From Okeania sp034190295 (lineage in GTDB: Bacteria; Cyanobacteriota; Cyanobacteriia; Cyanobacteriales; Microcoleaceae): a stretch of 64,000 nucleotides of DNA. Location of the stretch: NCBI GenBank assembly GCA_034190295.1, contig JAXHSW010000024.1, forward strand, positions 1 through 64,000, in the 5' to 3' direction. The notes beneath the pieces were generated by a model, which saw only the letters and a program-made list of their open reading frames with translations, made no database searches and was not told where the DNA came from. The first letter of the stretch is position 1. Every line of letters starts with the position of its first letter. Of this stretch, positions 42,857-52,130 are shown in pieces. Made by a program: the position numbers and the translations under genes.

Positions 42857-45055
42857 ATGGCAAGACCACAGCTATCTAATTTCGGGATAAATATGAAAAA
42901 TCACTCTTTTTTCAAATCATTAAATACTAAACTTAATTCACAGTCTAGCTTTCAGATTAATAGCATTATTTTCTTAATTGTAGTTTTGATAATTACTATC
43001 ATAACATCAATATATATCTCCTATGAACATACAATTTATTGGTGGGATTTTGTGGGATATCAGAATGCAGCAAATAATTTAACAAATTTATTTCGAGCAT
43101 CACCTCAAAGAGCTATTGATGATATTTTCGGTTCTTTATCTCAACAGAAAAATTATTTAGTCGTGCTGCCATTAATTCCATTTCTTTATCTGTTTGGTAA
43201 TCACAGAATTGTTTATATCCTGAGTATTAATCTGGTCTATTTATTACCATTTAGTTTGCTGCTCGGTTCTATCGCGACAAAATTAATTCCAGTTCCTTCT
43301 CGATGGGTATTTTGGTCAACAGTAGCGATCGCTCTACTAATACCTATGAGTTGGAGTCCAAGTTTAAGAGGATATCCCGATATTGGAGCAACTTTATTTA
43401 TTTTATTGGCAACTTTAATTTACTTACAAAATATTAGATTAACTACTTGGTGGCAAATTCCTGCCATTGGATTATGTTTGGGAATATCTATTGTTTTAAG
43501 GAGACATTTTGCTTATAGCGCAATAGCTTTTCTTGCCGCTGTTAGTTGCCAAACTATGATTAACTTTTTGACTACTTTCAATTCTGTCAATAATTCCTGG
43601 AAAAGACTTTTAGAAAGTGCCATAAAAATTAGTCTGATTTCTCTCAGTAGTTTCCTGACTATATCAATTTTTGCTTGGGGTTTTATCCAAAGTTCTTTGA
43701 CAGAAAATTATCGAACTCTCTATGCTGCTTGGAGTTTATCAATACCTGATATATTTTGGCGTTATATCTGTTTTTATGGATTAATAACTTTACTGTTAGT
43801 AGCTATCGGATTTTCCGTAGGTCTTCTGACAAAATCTTTAATTCCATCTACTACTATTTTTCTCTTATTATTCGGAATTTTTTCTCTAGCTGAATGGTTG
43901 ATTTTATTGCGTTATGGCAATATTCATTACTCTCTACATTTTACGCCCATAATAGTTTTAGGATTAGCTTCATTTATCTGGACGACTATTAATATTTTTC
44001 CAGACAAAACTAGATTAATCATTTTAAGTCTCACCGGAATATTATTACTTGGAAATTTTGTCCTTGGTTTAACTACAATTGGCAAATTTCATCATTCTCT
44101 ACGACCATTATTTGCCACTAACTTTTCTCCATTAATTCGTTCCGACTATGATGAAGTTTTACGTCTGAGCGATTATCTAAGTAAATCAGCCAAAAATCAA
44201 GAGTTAGTATATGTAGCTGCTTCCTCAAATCTATTTAATGCCAATATTATTAGAAATGCTAACCGGATAATTAATCCTGAAAGTTGGTCGAATTTAAGAG
44301 CAATAAGTAAACCACATATTGACACCCGCGATACTTACCCATTGCCAGAATTATTAGAAGCACAATATATAGTTATTGCTCACCCATTTCAGAAAGTATT
44401 ATTAACTGATGAACAAGTCTTAAAACCAGGGCAACAAGATTTAGTAAAATTTGTCTATGATGCTTTTACTCAAAATTTTCCCATTGCTCAAGATTTCCAA
44501 AAATTGCCAGAAGAATTTATCTTAAATGGTGGAATTACTGTCAGTTTTTATCAAAGATTTCGCCCTACTTCTGTGGCAACTGCTGTACAAACTTTATCCG
44601 CAGTACAAAAACAAATTCCTCAACGTCCAGGTAGACAGTTAGACTGGATGAGTTTAAATCAATCTCCTTATATTACTTATAATTATTCGGCAGTTACTCA
44701 AGTTTCTGAAAATGCTTATAATTTAATGACAGACCCCTCGGATGCTACTAAACAAACCTCTAAATATTTTCTCTATTTAGGGCAAGTATCTGAATCAGTA
44801 AAAATTACTGGTCAACTAAATTTTCTGAATCAAGAATGTGATGGTTTGTCTCTTGCATTTTCTTCTTTAGATGAGCAAGGAAATTTTATTGATAAAAGCT
44901 TAGATAATTTTTTTCCTGGAGATTTGTCTGACTTTAATTTTTCACTTGATGGTAACAATTCGGTTTATTTACTTCTGGAAAATATGACTATTGATAGGGG
45001 TGAATTAACGGATAAATGTGGATGGGTAATCAATAATCTTATTGTTGATTACTAG
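42857..45055 (+). CDS. Polytopic GT-C-like membrane protein (ArnT/PMT-type candidate)
   Basis: A 732-residue inner-membrane protein with about 12-13 hydrophobic segments in the first 420 residues (for example IIFLIVVLIITIITSIYI near 30-50) and a 300-residue hydrophilic C-terminal part. YWWDFVGYQ immediately after the first segment supplies the Asp expected at the first external loop of GT-C transferases that use lipid-linked sugars. The C-terminal part has a beta-rich region (GQLNFLNQECDGLSLAFSSL). An alternative start at 42893 (MKNHSFF) removes a 12-residue extension. The donor and acceptor are unknown. Surrounded on both sides by large repeat arrays. Confidence 0.72.
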   Translation: MARPQLSNFGINMKNHSFFKSLNTKLNSQSSFQINSIIFLIVVLIITIITSIYISYEHTIYWWDFVGYQNAANNLTNLFRASPQRAIDDIFGSLSQQKNYLVVLPLIPFLYLFGNHRIVYILSINLVYLLPFSLLLGSIATKLIPVPSRWVFWSTVAIALLIPMSWSPSLRGYPDIGATLFILLATLIYLQNIRLTTWWQIPAIGLCLGISIVLRRHFAYSAIAFLAAVSCQTMINFLTTFNSVNNSWKRLLESAIKISLISLSSFLTISIFAWGFIQSSLTENYRTLYAAWSLSIPDIFWRYICFYGLITLLLVAIGFSVGLLTKSLIPSTTIFLLLFGIFSLAEWLILLRYGNIHYSLHFTPIIVLGLASFIWTTINIFPDKTRLIILSLTGILLLGNFVLGLTTIGKFHHSLRPLFATNFSPLIRSDYDEVLRLSDYLSKSAKNQELVYVAASSNLFNANIIRNANRIINPESWSNLRAISKPHIDTRDTYPLPELLEAQYIVIAHPFQKVLLTDEQVLKPGQQDLVKFVYDAFTQNFPIAQDFQKLPEEFILNGGITVSFYQRFRPTSVATAVQTLSAVQKQIPQRPGRQLDWMSLNQSPYITYNYSAVTQVSENAYNLMTDPSDATKQTSKYFLYLGQVSESVKITGQLNFLNQECDGLSLAFSSLDEQGNFIDKSLDNFFPGDLSDFNFSLDGNNSVYLLLENMTIDRGELTDKCGWVINNLIVDY

Positions 45056-45149
45056 AGAAAATTTTCTGGAGATAACCACTGATAATTATTTGCCTGGGGT
45101 TGGTTCTAATTTAACTTTTGATCTTTCAATATTTATACTTTTTTAGCGT

Positions 45150-46130
45150 ATTTTAGTTGAATAAAAAGTCATGTGTATAGGCGAACGACCCCATCTAAGC
45201 TTTAGAATATCACAAAAATTGTGAGGATGCAGCTGAAAATTCTTTGAGGCGCGTTTTTCTAGGAGCTTCAGAGAATGAACATATTGGCGATCTTCCATTG
45301 AGGAGCGATGGATGGGAAATTTTGACAAGGGTAAACAAACATATTGGAAGCTTCAGAAAATGAAAATATTTCTGTATCACTCTTGCCTGCTGGAAAAATT
45401 CCTGAATATTTGATTGTTTCTTAGTCAGAAATTTTAGTTGAATAAAAAGTCATGCGTATAGGCGAGTAACCCCATCTAAGCTTAAGAATATCATAAAAAT
45501 TGTGAGAATGCAGCCGAAAATCCTTTGACGCGCGATTTTTTATGCGCTTCAGAAAATGAACATATTGGCGATCTTCCATTGAGGAGCGATGGATGGGAAA
45601 TTTTGACGGGGAAAGTAAGTATTTCTATGAGCTTCAGAAAATGAAAATATTTCTGTATCACTCTTGCCTGCTGGAAAAATTCCTGAATATTTGATTGTTT
45701 CTTAGTCAGTAATTTTGGTTGAATAAAAAGTCATGTTTAAAGGTGAACGACCCCATCTAAGCTTTAGAATATCATAAAAATTGTGAGGATGCAGCTGAAA
45801 ATTCTTTGAGGCGCGTTTTTTCTAGGAGCTTCAGAGAATGAACATATTGGCGATCTTCCATTGAGGAGCGATGGATGGGAAACTTTGACAAGGGTAAACA
45901 AACATATTGGAAGCTTCAGAAAATGAAAATATTTCTGTATCACTCTTGCCTGCTGGAAAAATTCCTGAATATTTGATTGTTTCTTAGTCAGTAATTTTGG
46001 TTGAATAAAAAGTCATGCGTATAGGCGAGTAACCCCATCTAAGCTTAAGAATATCATAAAAATTGTGAGGATGCAGCCGAAAATCCTTTGACGCACGTTT
46101 TTTTTATGAGCTTAGTAAAATGAAAAGGTT
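45150..46130. repeat. Four tandem 281-bp repeats in an ABAB pattern
   Basis: GTTGAATAAAAAGTCATG occurs at 45156, 45437, 45718 and 46000, so units are 281, 281 and 282 bp. Units 1 and 3 share GGCGAACGACC/AGGTGAACGACC with GCTTTAGAATATC; units 2 and 4 share GGCGAGTAACCCC with GCTTAAGAATATC. This shows duplication of a 562-bp dimer. Each unit contains CATATTGGCGATCTTCCATT and GAGGAGCGATGGATGGG. No conserved frame runs through the units. The last unit is truncated near 46130. Confidence 0.9.
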
Positions 46131-46469
46131 GGTAATTTTCCACTAAGGAGGTTGAGGTGGAAAGATTTAATGACCGAAAAAATCTGATTCTAATTTTAAA
46201 AGTAGGAGAGTAGAGGAGTAGGGGAGCAAGTGAGAATTTTTAAATCTTTTTCCTGTGTTACCTCTATTTCACTTCCGACTCCTAACTCAAAAATTTTGAA
46301 TAAAGCCAAAAATTTATCACTTTTAGGGAACAGGGAATAGGGAATAGGGAATAAGAACAAAATATTTTTGCAAATTAAGAGATGCACCTAAACGAAAGAA
46401 TTAGGCGATCGCTATATTTATCCTATCTATATAATATTCCAAATAAATATATTCTAATAGAAGAAAAAT
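46131..46469. other. Spacer before the Nudix gene
   Basis: It contains a GTAGGAGAGTAGAGGAGTAGGGGAG tract near 46201-46226, GGGAATAGGGAATAGGGAATA heptamers at 46330-46352 and one HIP1-type site near 46406. AATAGAAGAAAAAT precedes the Nudix ATG and may serve as a weak ribosome-binding site. Confidence 0.45.
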
Positions 46470-46883
46470 ATGAACAAGCTGCAAGGTTGTGTAATTATTT
46501 TGTTTAACAGCTCTCAGCAAATTTTACTCGTACTTAGAGATAATAAAGATTCTATTCCTTTTCCTAATACTTGGAATTTATTAGGAGGATTTCTTGAAAA
46601 TGGTGAACTTCCTGAAGAATGTATATGCAGAGAAATAAGGGAAGAAATCGAGATTGAATTAACAGATATTAACTTTTTTCAAAAGTACAATATTTATGAT
46701 AGAGAACATTACGTTTTCTGGAAGCAAATAGATTTAGATTTAAAGCAAATTCAACTTAATGAAGGTCAGCGTTTAGCTTATTTTACTAAAGATGAATTAG
46801 ACCAAAATAAACTGGCATTCCAATGTAATCAAGTGTTGAATGATTTTTTTATTCAAGTGTTATGGCCTAAATTTGGTAGGTAG
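46470..46883 (+). CDS. Nudix hydrolase
   Basis: A 137-residue Nudix protein that hydrolyses nucleoside-diphosphate-linked compounds. The Nudix box is complete: GGFLENGELPEECICREIREEI at residues 41-62, with G-x5-E-x7-RE-x-REE. The N-terminal beta strand (LQGCVIILFNSSQQILLVLRD) is typical. The substrate is not predictable. It resembles small MutT-like members such as those acting on 8-oxo-dGTP or ADP-ribose; unknown here. No operon partner. Confidence 0.9.
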   Translation: MNKLQGCVIILFNSSQQILLVLRDNKDSIPFPNTWNLLGGFLENGELPEECICREIREEIEIELTDINFFQKYNIYDREHYVFWKQIDLDLKQIQLNEGQRLAYFTKDELDQNKLAFQCNQVLNDFFIQVLWPKFGR

Positions 46884-46896
46884 AAAAATAATATGT

Positions 46897-47300
46897 ACGG
46901 TAGAAAAAAACTATAGCACTATACTTATGTAGAGAATTTATCCAAAAAATAGGTAAATGATTTACAAATTCCCAAATCTTACTCCTATTGCTTCCTTCCC
47001 GAAAAGAATAGTGCTTTGAAAATTTCTCTATTTTTAGAATAGTCTTTCCAAACAACGGGAAAAAACTATAGCACTATACTTATGTAGAGAATTTATCCAA
47101 AAAATAGGTAAATGATTTACAAATTCCCAAATCTTACTCCTATTGCTTCCTTCCCGAAAAGAATAGTGCTTTGAAAATTTNNNNNNNNNNNNNNNNNNNN
47201 NNNNNNNNNNNNNNNNNNNNNNNNNNNNNNNNNNNNNNNNNNNNNNNNNNNNNNNNNNNNNNNNNNNNNNNNNNNNNNNNCTCTATTTTTAGGTGATAGG
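46897..47300. other. Duplicated 130-bp sequence flanking a 100-N assembly gap
   Basis: Positions 46902-47040 (AAAAAACTATAGCACTATAC to CTCTATTTTTAG) are repeated at 47060-47180, where the repeat stops at GAAAATTT and is followed by 100 Ns (47181-47280). After the gap the sequence resumes with CTCTATTTTTAG, exactly what follows GAAAATTT in the first copy. The gap therefore appears to interrupt a perfect repeat, and its true length is unknown. Confidence 0.9.
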
Positions 47301-47368
47301 GTAGAGGTTTGAATAGAGGTTTTTCTAGATTTTTTGACTTTACAAATATCCTTTGAAAAAATATTCTA

Positions 47369-47578
47369 CTAACGCAATGCACGGATTAATTTTGTTGCTG
47401 AGTGAGCGATCGCCCAGATAACAATAGAACTTCCTAATGCTCCAGCAAGAATTAAACCAGCATCACTATTTTCAATTGCCAGGTCAACAACTTTATAAAT
47501 TAAATTAATGGGAGTCACTTCCTGGGTTTCGATACAGCTTGGGAATATATTATTTTCTTGAGTAGAGTTATTTTCCAT
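47369..47578 (-). CDS. Small membrane protein of unknown function
   Basis: A 69-residue protein with one transmembrane segment (AGLILAGALGSSIVIWAIAHSA, residues 40-61), a polar N-terminal part (NNSTQENNIFPSCIETQEV) and a short basic end. I do not recognise it. No clear operon partner; the opposite-strand HTH gene begins 388 bp away. Real or not, it has no overlapping competitor. Confidence 0.5.
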   Translation of the reverse strand: MENNSTQENNIFPSCIETQEVTPINLIYKVVDLAIENSDAGLILAGALGSSIVIWAIAHSATKLIRALR

Positions 47579-47965
47579 TTTGATTATCCGGTCTTTTTCA
47601 AAACTGATTACTTATTAGGAATATAGAATAAAAACAGGATAACTTTACCTCAATCAATAAGATTGAGACAAAAAAGAGAATATTGAGCTTGTTTTGAAAG
47701 TTTTTTTATAACTCCAAACTTTTACTGTGACAAGACTAACAGTGTCACATTGATGTTTTTCTCTGAACTATTCAATTTAGTTCTATTTTGGTTATTTTTG
47801 TATATATTATGACCAATTTATTTCTGTCTGTTAGTACAGTTAGTATACTGCAATATTACTTGTTTTCATTTGTTTCTGTTCTATATATATTCTGACTCAT
47901 TAATTTTTTTCCAAAGGAATATACGCTAATAGCAATATTTAACGACTATATACTGGAGGTTTTGT
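47579..47965. other. Divergent spacer with possible promoters
   Basis: AT-rich spacer between divergent genes. TATATAT runs and TTAGTATACTG near 47830-47850 could be promoter or operator DNA. The right-hand gene has GGAGG 9 bases before its ATG (47955-47959). There is a TGTGACAAGACTAACAGTGTCACA near-inverted repeat at 47727-47751 (GTGACA/TGTCAC), a plausible regulator site. Function is inferred. Confidence 0.45.
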
Positions 47966-48382
47966 ATGAGCAGAAAAAAAAGTTCAAGTTCTATATGTCT
48001 TTTAGAAGAAGGCATTGAAAAAGTAAATATAGCTAGAATCAAAAAAGGTTGGAAAAAAACACAAAAAGAGTGGTATGAATCAGCATTTGTTTCAATATCA
48101 ACATTGAAGCGCTTTATGAGTGGCATACCTATTTCTCCTGATTCTTTCAAAAAGTTGTCTGAAGTTGTAGGTATAGAAGAAGAAGAATGGAACTCCCTTA
48201 TTGATGAGTATCCAAGTCAATCTTTTACTCAGAAAAAATCAAATTTCAAAACTGGAGTAGACATAACTGGCATTTTTACTTCAGACAAACAGCTGGAAGT
48301 AGAAATTGCTTTGGAGCATTTGAAGCAACTTTTGATTAATTGCAAAGTTGTTATTTACAATGAAGAGAATTTAGCACAATAA
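47966..48382 (+). CDS. Small HTH-domain protein
   Basis: A 138-residue protein. Residues 15-75 resemble the N-terminal helix-turn-helix modules of cyanobacterial regulatory/NACHT-type proteins: ARIKKGWKKTQKEWYESAFVSISTLKRFMSGIPI, then SPDSFKKLSEVVGI. The C-terminal part (GVDITGIFTSDKQLEVEIALEHLKQLLINCKVVI) is a short alpha/beta segment of unknown fold. There is a strong GGAGG ribosome-binding site. It may be a stand-alone regulator or the remnant of a larger HTH-effector protein. No effector gene is adjacent. Confidence 0.6.
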   Translation: MSRKKSSSSICLLEEGIEKVNIARIKKGWKKTQKEWYESAFVSISTLKRFMSGIPISPDSFKKLSEVVGIEEEEWNSLIDEYPSQSFTQKKSNFKTGVDITGIFTSDKQLEVEIALEHLKQLLINCKVVIYNEENLAQ

Positions 48383-48744
48383 TATAGTTTCCAAACTTCT
48401 TGCTAAAGCTTAAACTATTCTTTTTTTATCGCCCAGTTGTATCACTTTTTCCACTGGGTGATATCTTGAAATTAACACTCCTCCAATCAAACAAAATTAA
48501 ATAGCTTCTTGTAGTGCTTAATCAATATAATTCCGTGTTCAAGCAAAAATTTATAGCCTATGCTTAATTAATCTATTTTTTTGCTTAATTAAATTAGATT
48601 TTATATCATGTCCGGATAATAGCATTATTAAAAAACCTTCTTGCTTTGAGCCTTTCTTTCCCTTCTGCCTTCTGCCTTCTGCCTTCTGCCTTCTGCCTTC
48701 TGTCTTCCTTCCTCCTAATTATAGGTATTTAAGCAGACATGATT
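48383..48744. repeat. Spacer with GCCTTCT heptamer tract
   Basis: GCCTTCT repeats occupy about 48655-48710. Upstream there is AT-rich sequence with a TTTTATCGCCCAGTTGTATCACTTTTTCCACTGGGTGATA inverted pair (48424-48464, stem CGCCCAGT/ACTGGGTG) located 40-80 bp after the HTH gene stop, a plausible terminator-like hairpin. The TATATCATGTCCGG motif near 48602 recurs in other spacers. Confidence 0.55.
48424..48464 (+). terminator. Hairpin downstream of the HTH gene
   Basis: Stem CGCCCAGT / ACTGGGTG (one-base shift, seven to eight pairs) around a pyrimidine-rich loop, about 45 bp after the stop codon. It lacks a long U tract after the stem, so it is only a possible terminator. Confidence 0.35.
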
Positions 48745-50100
48745 TTACTTCGTTAAAATCTGAGTAGCAAAATTTTCATTTCTTGTAGGAGAAAGAACTC
48801 TCGCTTTTAAAATAGCCGCCCCCAAAAAAGCATAAGAAATAACTCCTACAAAAGCCAAAAGAAATATATTTAAAACTCCAGAAGCATTCCATAAAGCATG
48901 AAGAATAGACGCAGTCAAATAACCAACCCCTAAAATCAACCAACTATTACGACGCTTTAAAACACTTAACCCGATAAAATAACCAAAATAACCACTATAA
49001 GCCATGTGTCCCGCTACTGAACCTAAAATTCTGGGAATTAACAATTGTAATCCTACCAATTGACCCGCATCTACTCCCAATTGTAAACTAGCACTATCCA
49101 CAATACTCGGAACATATTGTCCCAGAGTTTCTAATAAAGTAAATCCTACTGCAGAAGCTGTTCCTAATAAAATTCCATCTAAAGGTTCCCAAACACCAAT
49201 TTTATTTCGCCAGGGAGAAGGTAAATTACGACCTATTAATAGTACTAAAAAAACGGGTAATGCTTTTAACAACTCTTCCATTAATCCCGCGCCAAAAAAC
49301 ATTCTAATTAAGAAATTAAGAAATCCAACTTGCTGAGGATTTACTGATATATCGCCAGGAAGTATAAAACGAAATACTCCAATAAACAATGTCAAAATTG
49401 GACTCAATAAGATGATAACAGTTGTTAAAGCTACTCCGAATAATACCCACCAAGGTTTTTTTTTGCCACAAAGTTGATAAACAAAATAATAAGCTGCACT
49501 AGCAATATAAGCTGCTAATAAAAAATTGAAAGCTATTGCTTTACCCACGGTTAAAAACATTAAAATCACAAAAAATACAGTGATAATACCTGGATAAAGA
49601 TAGGCTTTTTTAGCTAATTGCTTTCCTGTAGAGGCAATAGGAAATAACTGGGTCAAAGTTATCGAGTCAGTATCTCCAACATCTTCACTACCAACAGAAT
49701 TAACAGGAGGTGAAGTAGAGTTGACTGGTGGTGATACTAATGAGGTTGATTGTTGGTGGGATAAATTATCGAAGATGAATTCTGGCCCTTTGTAACCCAG
49801 ACTAATACGATCGCCCACCTGTAAAATTTGACTTCCCTGTATTCTTCGTCCATTAATATAAGTACCATTAGAACTATTGAGGTCGCAGATTTCCCATACT
49901 AAACCAGTAGTTTTGGCCTGTTTGGTATGAATACGAATTAGTGCATGACGGCGAGAAACCGTTGTATAAAATTTTGTATCTAGGACAATTTGACACTTTG
50001 GATCGCGTCCTAGTACTACCTCCTCTGTCTCAGATAGATGCTCTTTTATGAGTTTTTCCTCATATACCCCTCTTGTAGACAGTTGTCGCAGAAATGCCAT
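48745..50100 (-). CDS. FHA domain fused to a PrsW-family intramembrane metalloprotease
   Basis: A 451-residue protein. Residues 1-110 are a forkhead-associated (phosphothreonine-binding) domain: VLGRDPKCQIVLD, VSRRHALI, SSNGTYINGRRI. A polar linker (TSLVSPPVNSTSPP) leads to a membrane part from residue 165. The PrsW motifs follow: MEELLKALPVFL (EExxK), LDGILLGTASAVGFTLLETLG and AGHMAYSGYFGY, plus LHALWNASG near the end. PrsW cleaves membrane substrates such as anti-sigma factors in Bacillus; here the FHA domain suggests control by Ser/Thr phosphorylation. The substrate is unknown. Six to nine membrane segments. Confidence 0.9.
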   Translation of the reverse strand: MAFLRQLSTRGVYEEKLIKEHLSETEEVVLGRDPKCQIVLDTKFYTTVSRRHALIRIHTKQAKTTGLVWEICDLNSSNGTYINGRRIQGSQILQVGDRISLGYKGPEFIFDNLSHQQSTSLVSPPVNSTSPPVNSVGSEDVGDTDSITLTQLFPIASTGKQLAKKAYLYPGIITVFFVILMFLTVGKAIAFNFLLAAYIASAAYYFVYQLCGKKKPWWVLFGVALTTVIILLSPILTLFIGVFRFILPGDISVNPQQVGFLNFLIRMFFGAGLMEELLKALPVFLVLLIGRNLPSPWRNKIGVWEPLDGILLGTASAVGFTLLETLGQYVPSIVDSASLQLGVDAGQLVGLQLLIPRILGSVAGHMAYSGYFGYFIGLSVLKRRNSWLILGVGYLTASILHALWNASGVLNIFLLAFVGVISYAFLGAAILKARVLSPTRNENFATQILTK

Positions 50101-51409
50101 TTTTTAGATATCTTTAATATTTGTAGTCAAAATAATTATTTATATGCAATGAACAATATAATTGTCCATTAAATATAGTGCTGTGCGCAGGCAACAGCTC
50201 CGAAAGGCAACAGCTCCGGAAGGGGGAATAAAAAACCTATAATATAAGGCTTTTAGCTATTGGACAGTTCTTGTTATATCATGTTCGGACGGGTCAGTTA
50301 TAAATAAAATTTCAGAACTGACAGTACCGAATAAATACTGAAATTATCTTGAAATACCGAAATTATCTTGATTTTTCTCTTTTCTTCCCCTCCACGGTCG
50401 GGGTTAGAGGTGGGTTGACTCCTGAGGAGGTCCTCCTGAGGAGGTCCGACTGAGGACTCGCTAAGTTATTTATAAGTATTCAACCGCAATTCGTAGCTCC
50501 CCTGGAGGGGGAACATGATATTATTGTAAATATGCCAGCGCACATTGTTATACAGCATATTTCATATCAGTGAGGTACATCTGTTGCCGGAAAAATGCCC
50601 ACATTACGAAGACTTTCTCATCAATATTTGTACCTCATATACCTGCAATCTGCTGTATTGTTCATTGTTCATTCCTTAATTATTTCTCTACCGATCTAAT
50701 ATCAAAGCATTGACTGATATTGGTTTTAGCCTTTTTTTTGTCGAATTGCAGTGCGCCTGTTTCAGTCATTAACGCTCAAAAAGTTAGTATTTTAGGCGCA
50801 TAGTTGGGCAGAAAAATCTTGGGGCAATTCTTAACTCCTACCTCCTCCCTCATTCCCATTTCTCCTGTCTCCTGTCTCCTACCCTCACCCATAAGACTTT
50901 TAAGAGCATTCCCTAATTAGCGATCGGTATTTTCCGTACCGGAATGGTCTGCAAACAGCACTCAGCTTTTCAGAGCGCTAAAAGCTTGGGTTTAAGTCCC
51001 CGACTTCTAGTGGAGGATGGCAGAAATAACTAACCAGTTATAAAATCCTAAAAGCCTTACCAATCAATACTTTTGAGGGTGCAATTCGGCAGCAATGGCA
51101 TTTGCTAAGGCCATTTGCTTCGCATAACTATCGTTAACGTCCCTACGATTTTTGACTTTTGACTTCCGCGTAGCGACACTAGCTTGTCGTTTAATTTTAC
51201 CGAATAATTAAGGTTTAAAGCCTCTCACTCGCCGTGGAGAAACAAGAAAAAATTTTCACGACCATTCAATCCTATCCGTTTTAGGGAGAGGTAATTATCA
51301 ATTATCCATTATCAATTATCAATTATTGAAGAGGGGTCTCGTATCCCCTTCTGGCACGTTCAAAAAAATAATCTTGCTGAGTGCTGAGTGCTGAGTGCTT
51401 CTTTAATTT
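50101..51409. repeat. 1.3-kb gene-free region of mixed repeats
   Basis: Contains a GCAACAGCTCCGGAAGG duplication (50190-50222), a CCTGAGGAGGTCCTCCTGAGGAGGTCC perfect-palindrome cluster (50422-50450), a 50550-50660 hairpin whose arms are ACAGCATAT...GAGGTAC and GTACCTC...TGCTGTA, a TTTCCTACTCCCTCCT tract, a GGCAGCAATGGC segment (51090) shared with 57.7 kb, and at 51195-51335 a copy of the CTCGCCGTGGAGAAACAAG element that is triplicated near 56 kb. AGTGCTG heptamers (51374-51400) end it. No gene, tRNA or convincing promoter is seen. Confidence 0.65.
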
Positions 51410-51625
51410 CTACTGATTCGCCTTAGCGTCTTGAATTGCTAAATAAAATAGTAAAGTGGCTAAAGGAATGCTCAGACTCAAAATTATCCCTGTAACTAGA
51501 CCACCTAATTCTGGTTCTCCAGAGGACAACTCAAAAATAGAACCAACTGCTGCGATCGCTGCTATACAACACCCACCCAAAAGCAATGTTGATTTAGGAG
51601 TTCCTACCATAACTTTCTTCTCCAA
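51410..51625 (-). CDS. Small two-segment membrane protein, unknown
   Basis: A 71-residue protein: first hydrophobic segment TLLLGGCCIAAIAAVGSIFELS, second GLVTGIILSLSIPLATLLFYLAI, a charged loop (SSGEPELGG) and a polar tail (QDAKANQ). The lysine-rich N-terminus (MEKKVMVG) follows a ribosome-binding-site-like AGAAG. I do not recognise the family. Such small proteins are common in cyanobacteria. Confidence 0.6.
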   Translation of the reverse strand: MEKKVMVGTPKSTLLLGGCCIAAIAAVGSIFELSSGEPELGGLVTGIILSLSIPLATLLFYLAIQDAKANQ

Positions 51626-52130
51626 AAATATTGACTGTTTTAATGTTTTATGATATGCACTAAAGTTAAGAACTGATAAATCTTAAACTTCTGGACTATT
51701 GCTTTTGTATTAGAAATCTGTTCAACAATTAATAATTAATAATTAATAATTAATAATTACCAAAAAATGAGGTCCACGCGCCTCCCCTTTTAAGGGGATG
51801 AAAAAATATTCAGTGAGCGTATTTTCGTAAGCTGCAGGCAATAGTTGTCGGTACTGATAACTGATAACTGATAACTGATAACTGATAACTGATAACTGAT
51901 AACTGATAACTGAAATGACCTCTCCTTGAAAACGGATAGGATTGACGAAAAGGAAAAATTTTTCTTGTTTCTCCTTTAAAGGAGAGGCTTTAAACTTTAA
52001 TTATTTGGTAAAAATCAAAAATAAAATCAATTCTTATCCATAAATTATCAATTATTCCTCACTATTCCAAATTTCATGTTCCCTGTTTCCTCTTTTGGAG
52101 GAGATGTCTATTAATTAATTTCGTGAGACT
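51626..52130. repeat. Repeat cluster upstream of def, including composite repeat copy 2
   Basis: Parts: TTAATAA heptamers (51728-51758); composite repeat copy 2 (about 51772-51920: CCTCCCCTTTTAAGGGGATG, then GTTGTCGGTACTGATAACTG with about nine AACTGAT units, ending AAATGACC); an inverted copy of the CTCTCC...GGAGAGG element (51918-51985); and the GATGTCTATT repeat, copy 2 (52003-52113). The last reaches to within 20 bp of the def stop. Confidence 0.75.

Noticed and set aside
45143..45328. Frame within the 281-bp repeats
   Set aside because: It is not conserved in all four repeat units and has no start signal.
50980..51020. Possible tRNA (GGTTTAAGTCCCCGACTTC)
   Set aside because: I could not find a matching acceptor stem, anticodon arm or conserved T-loop.
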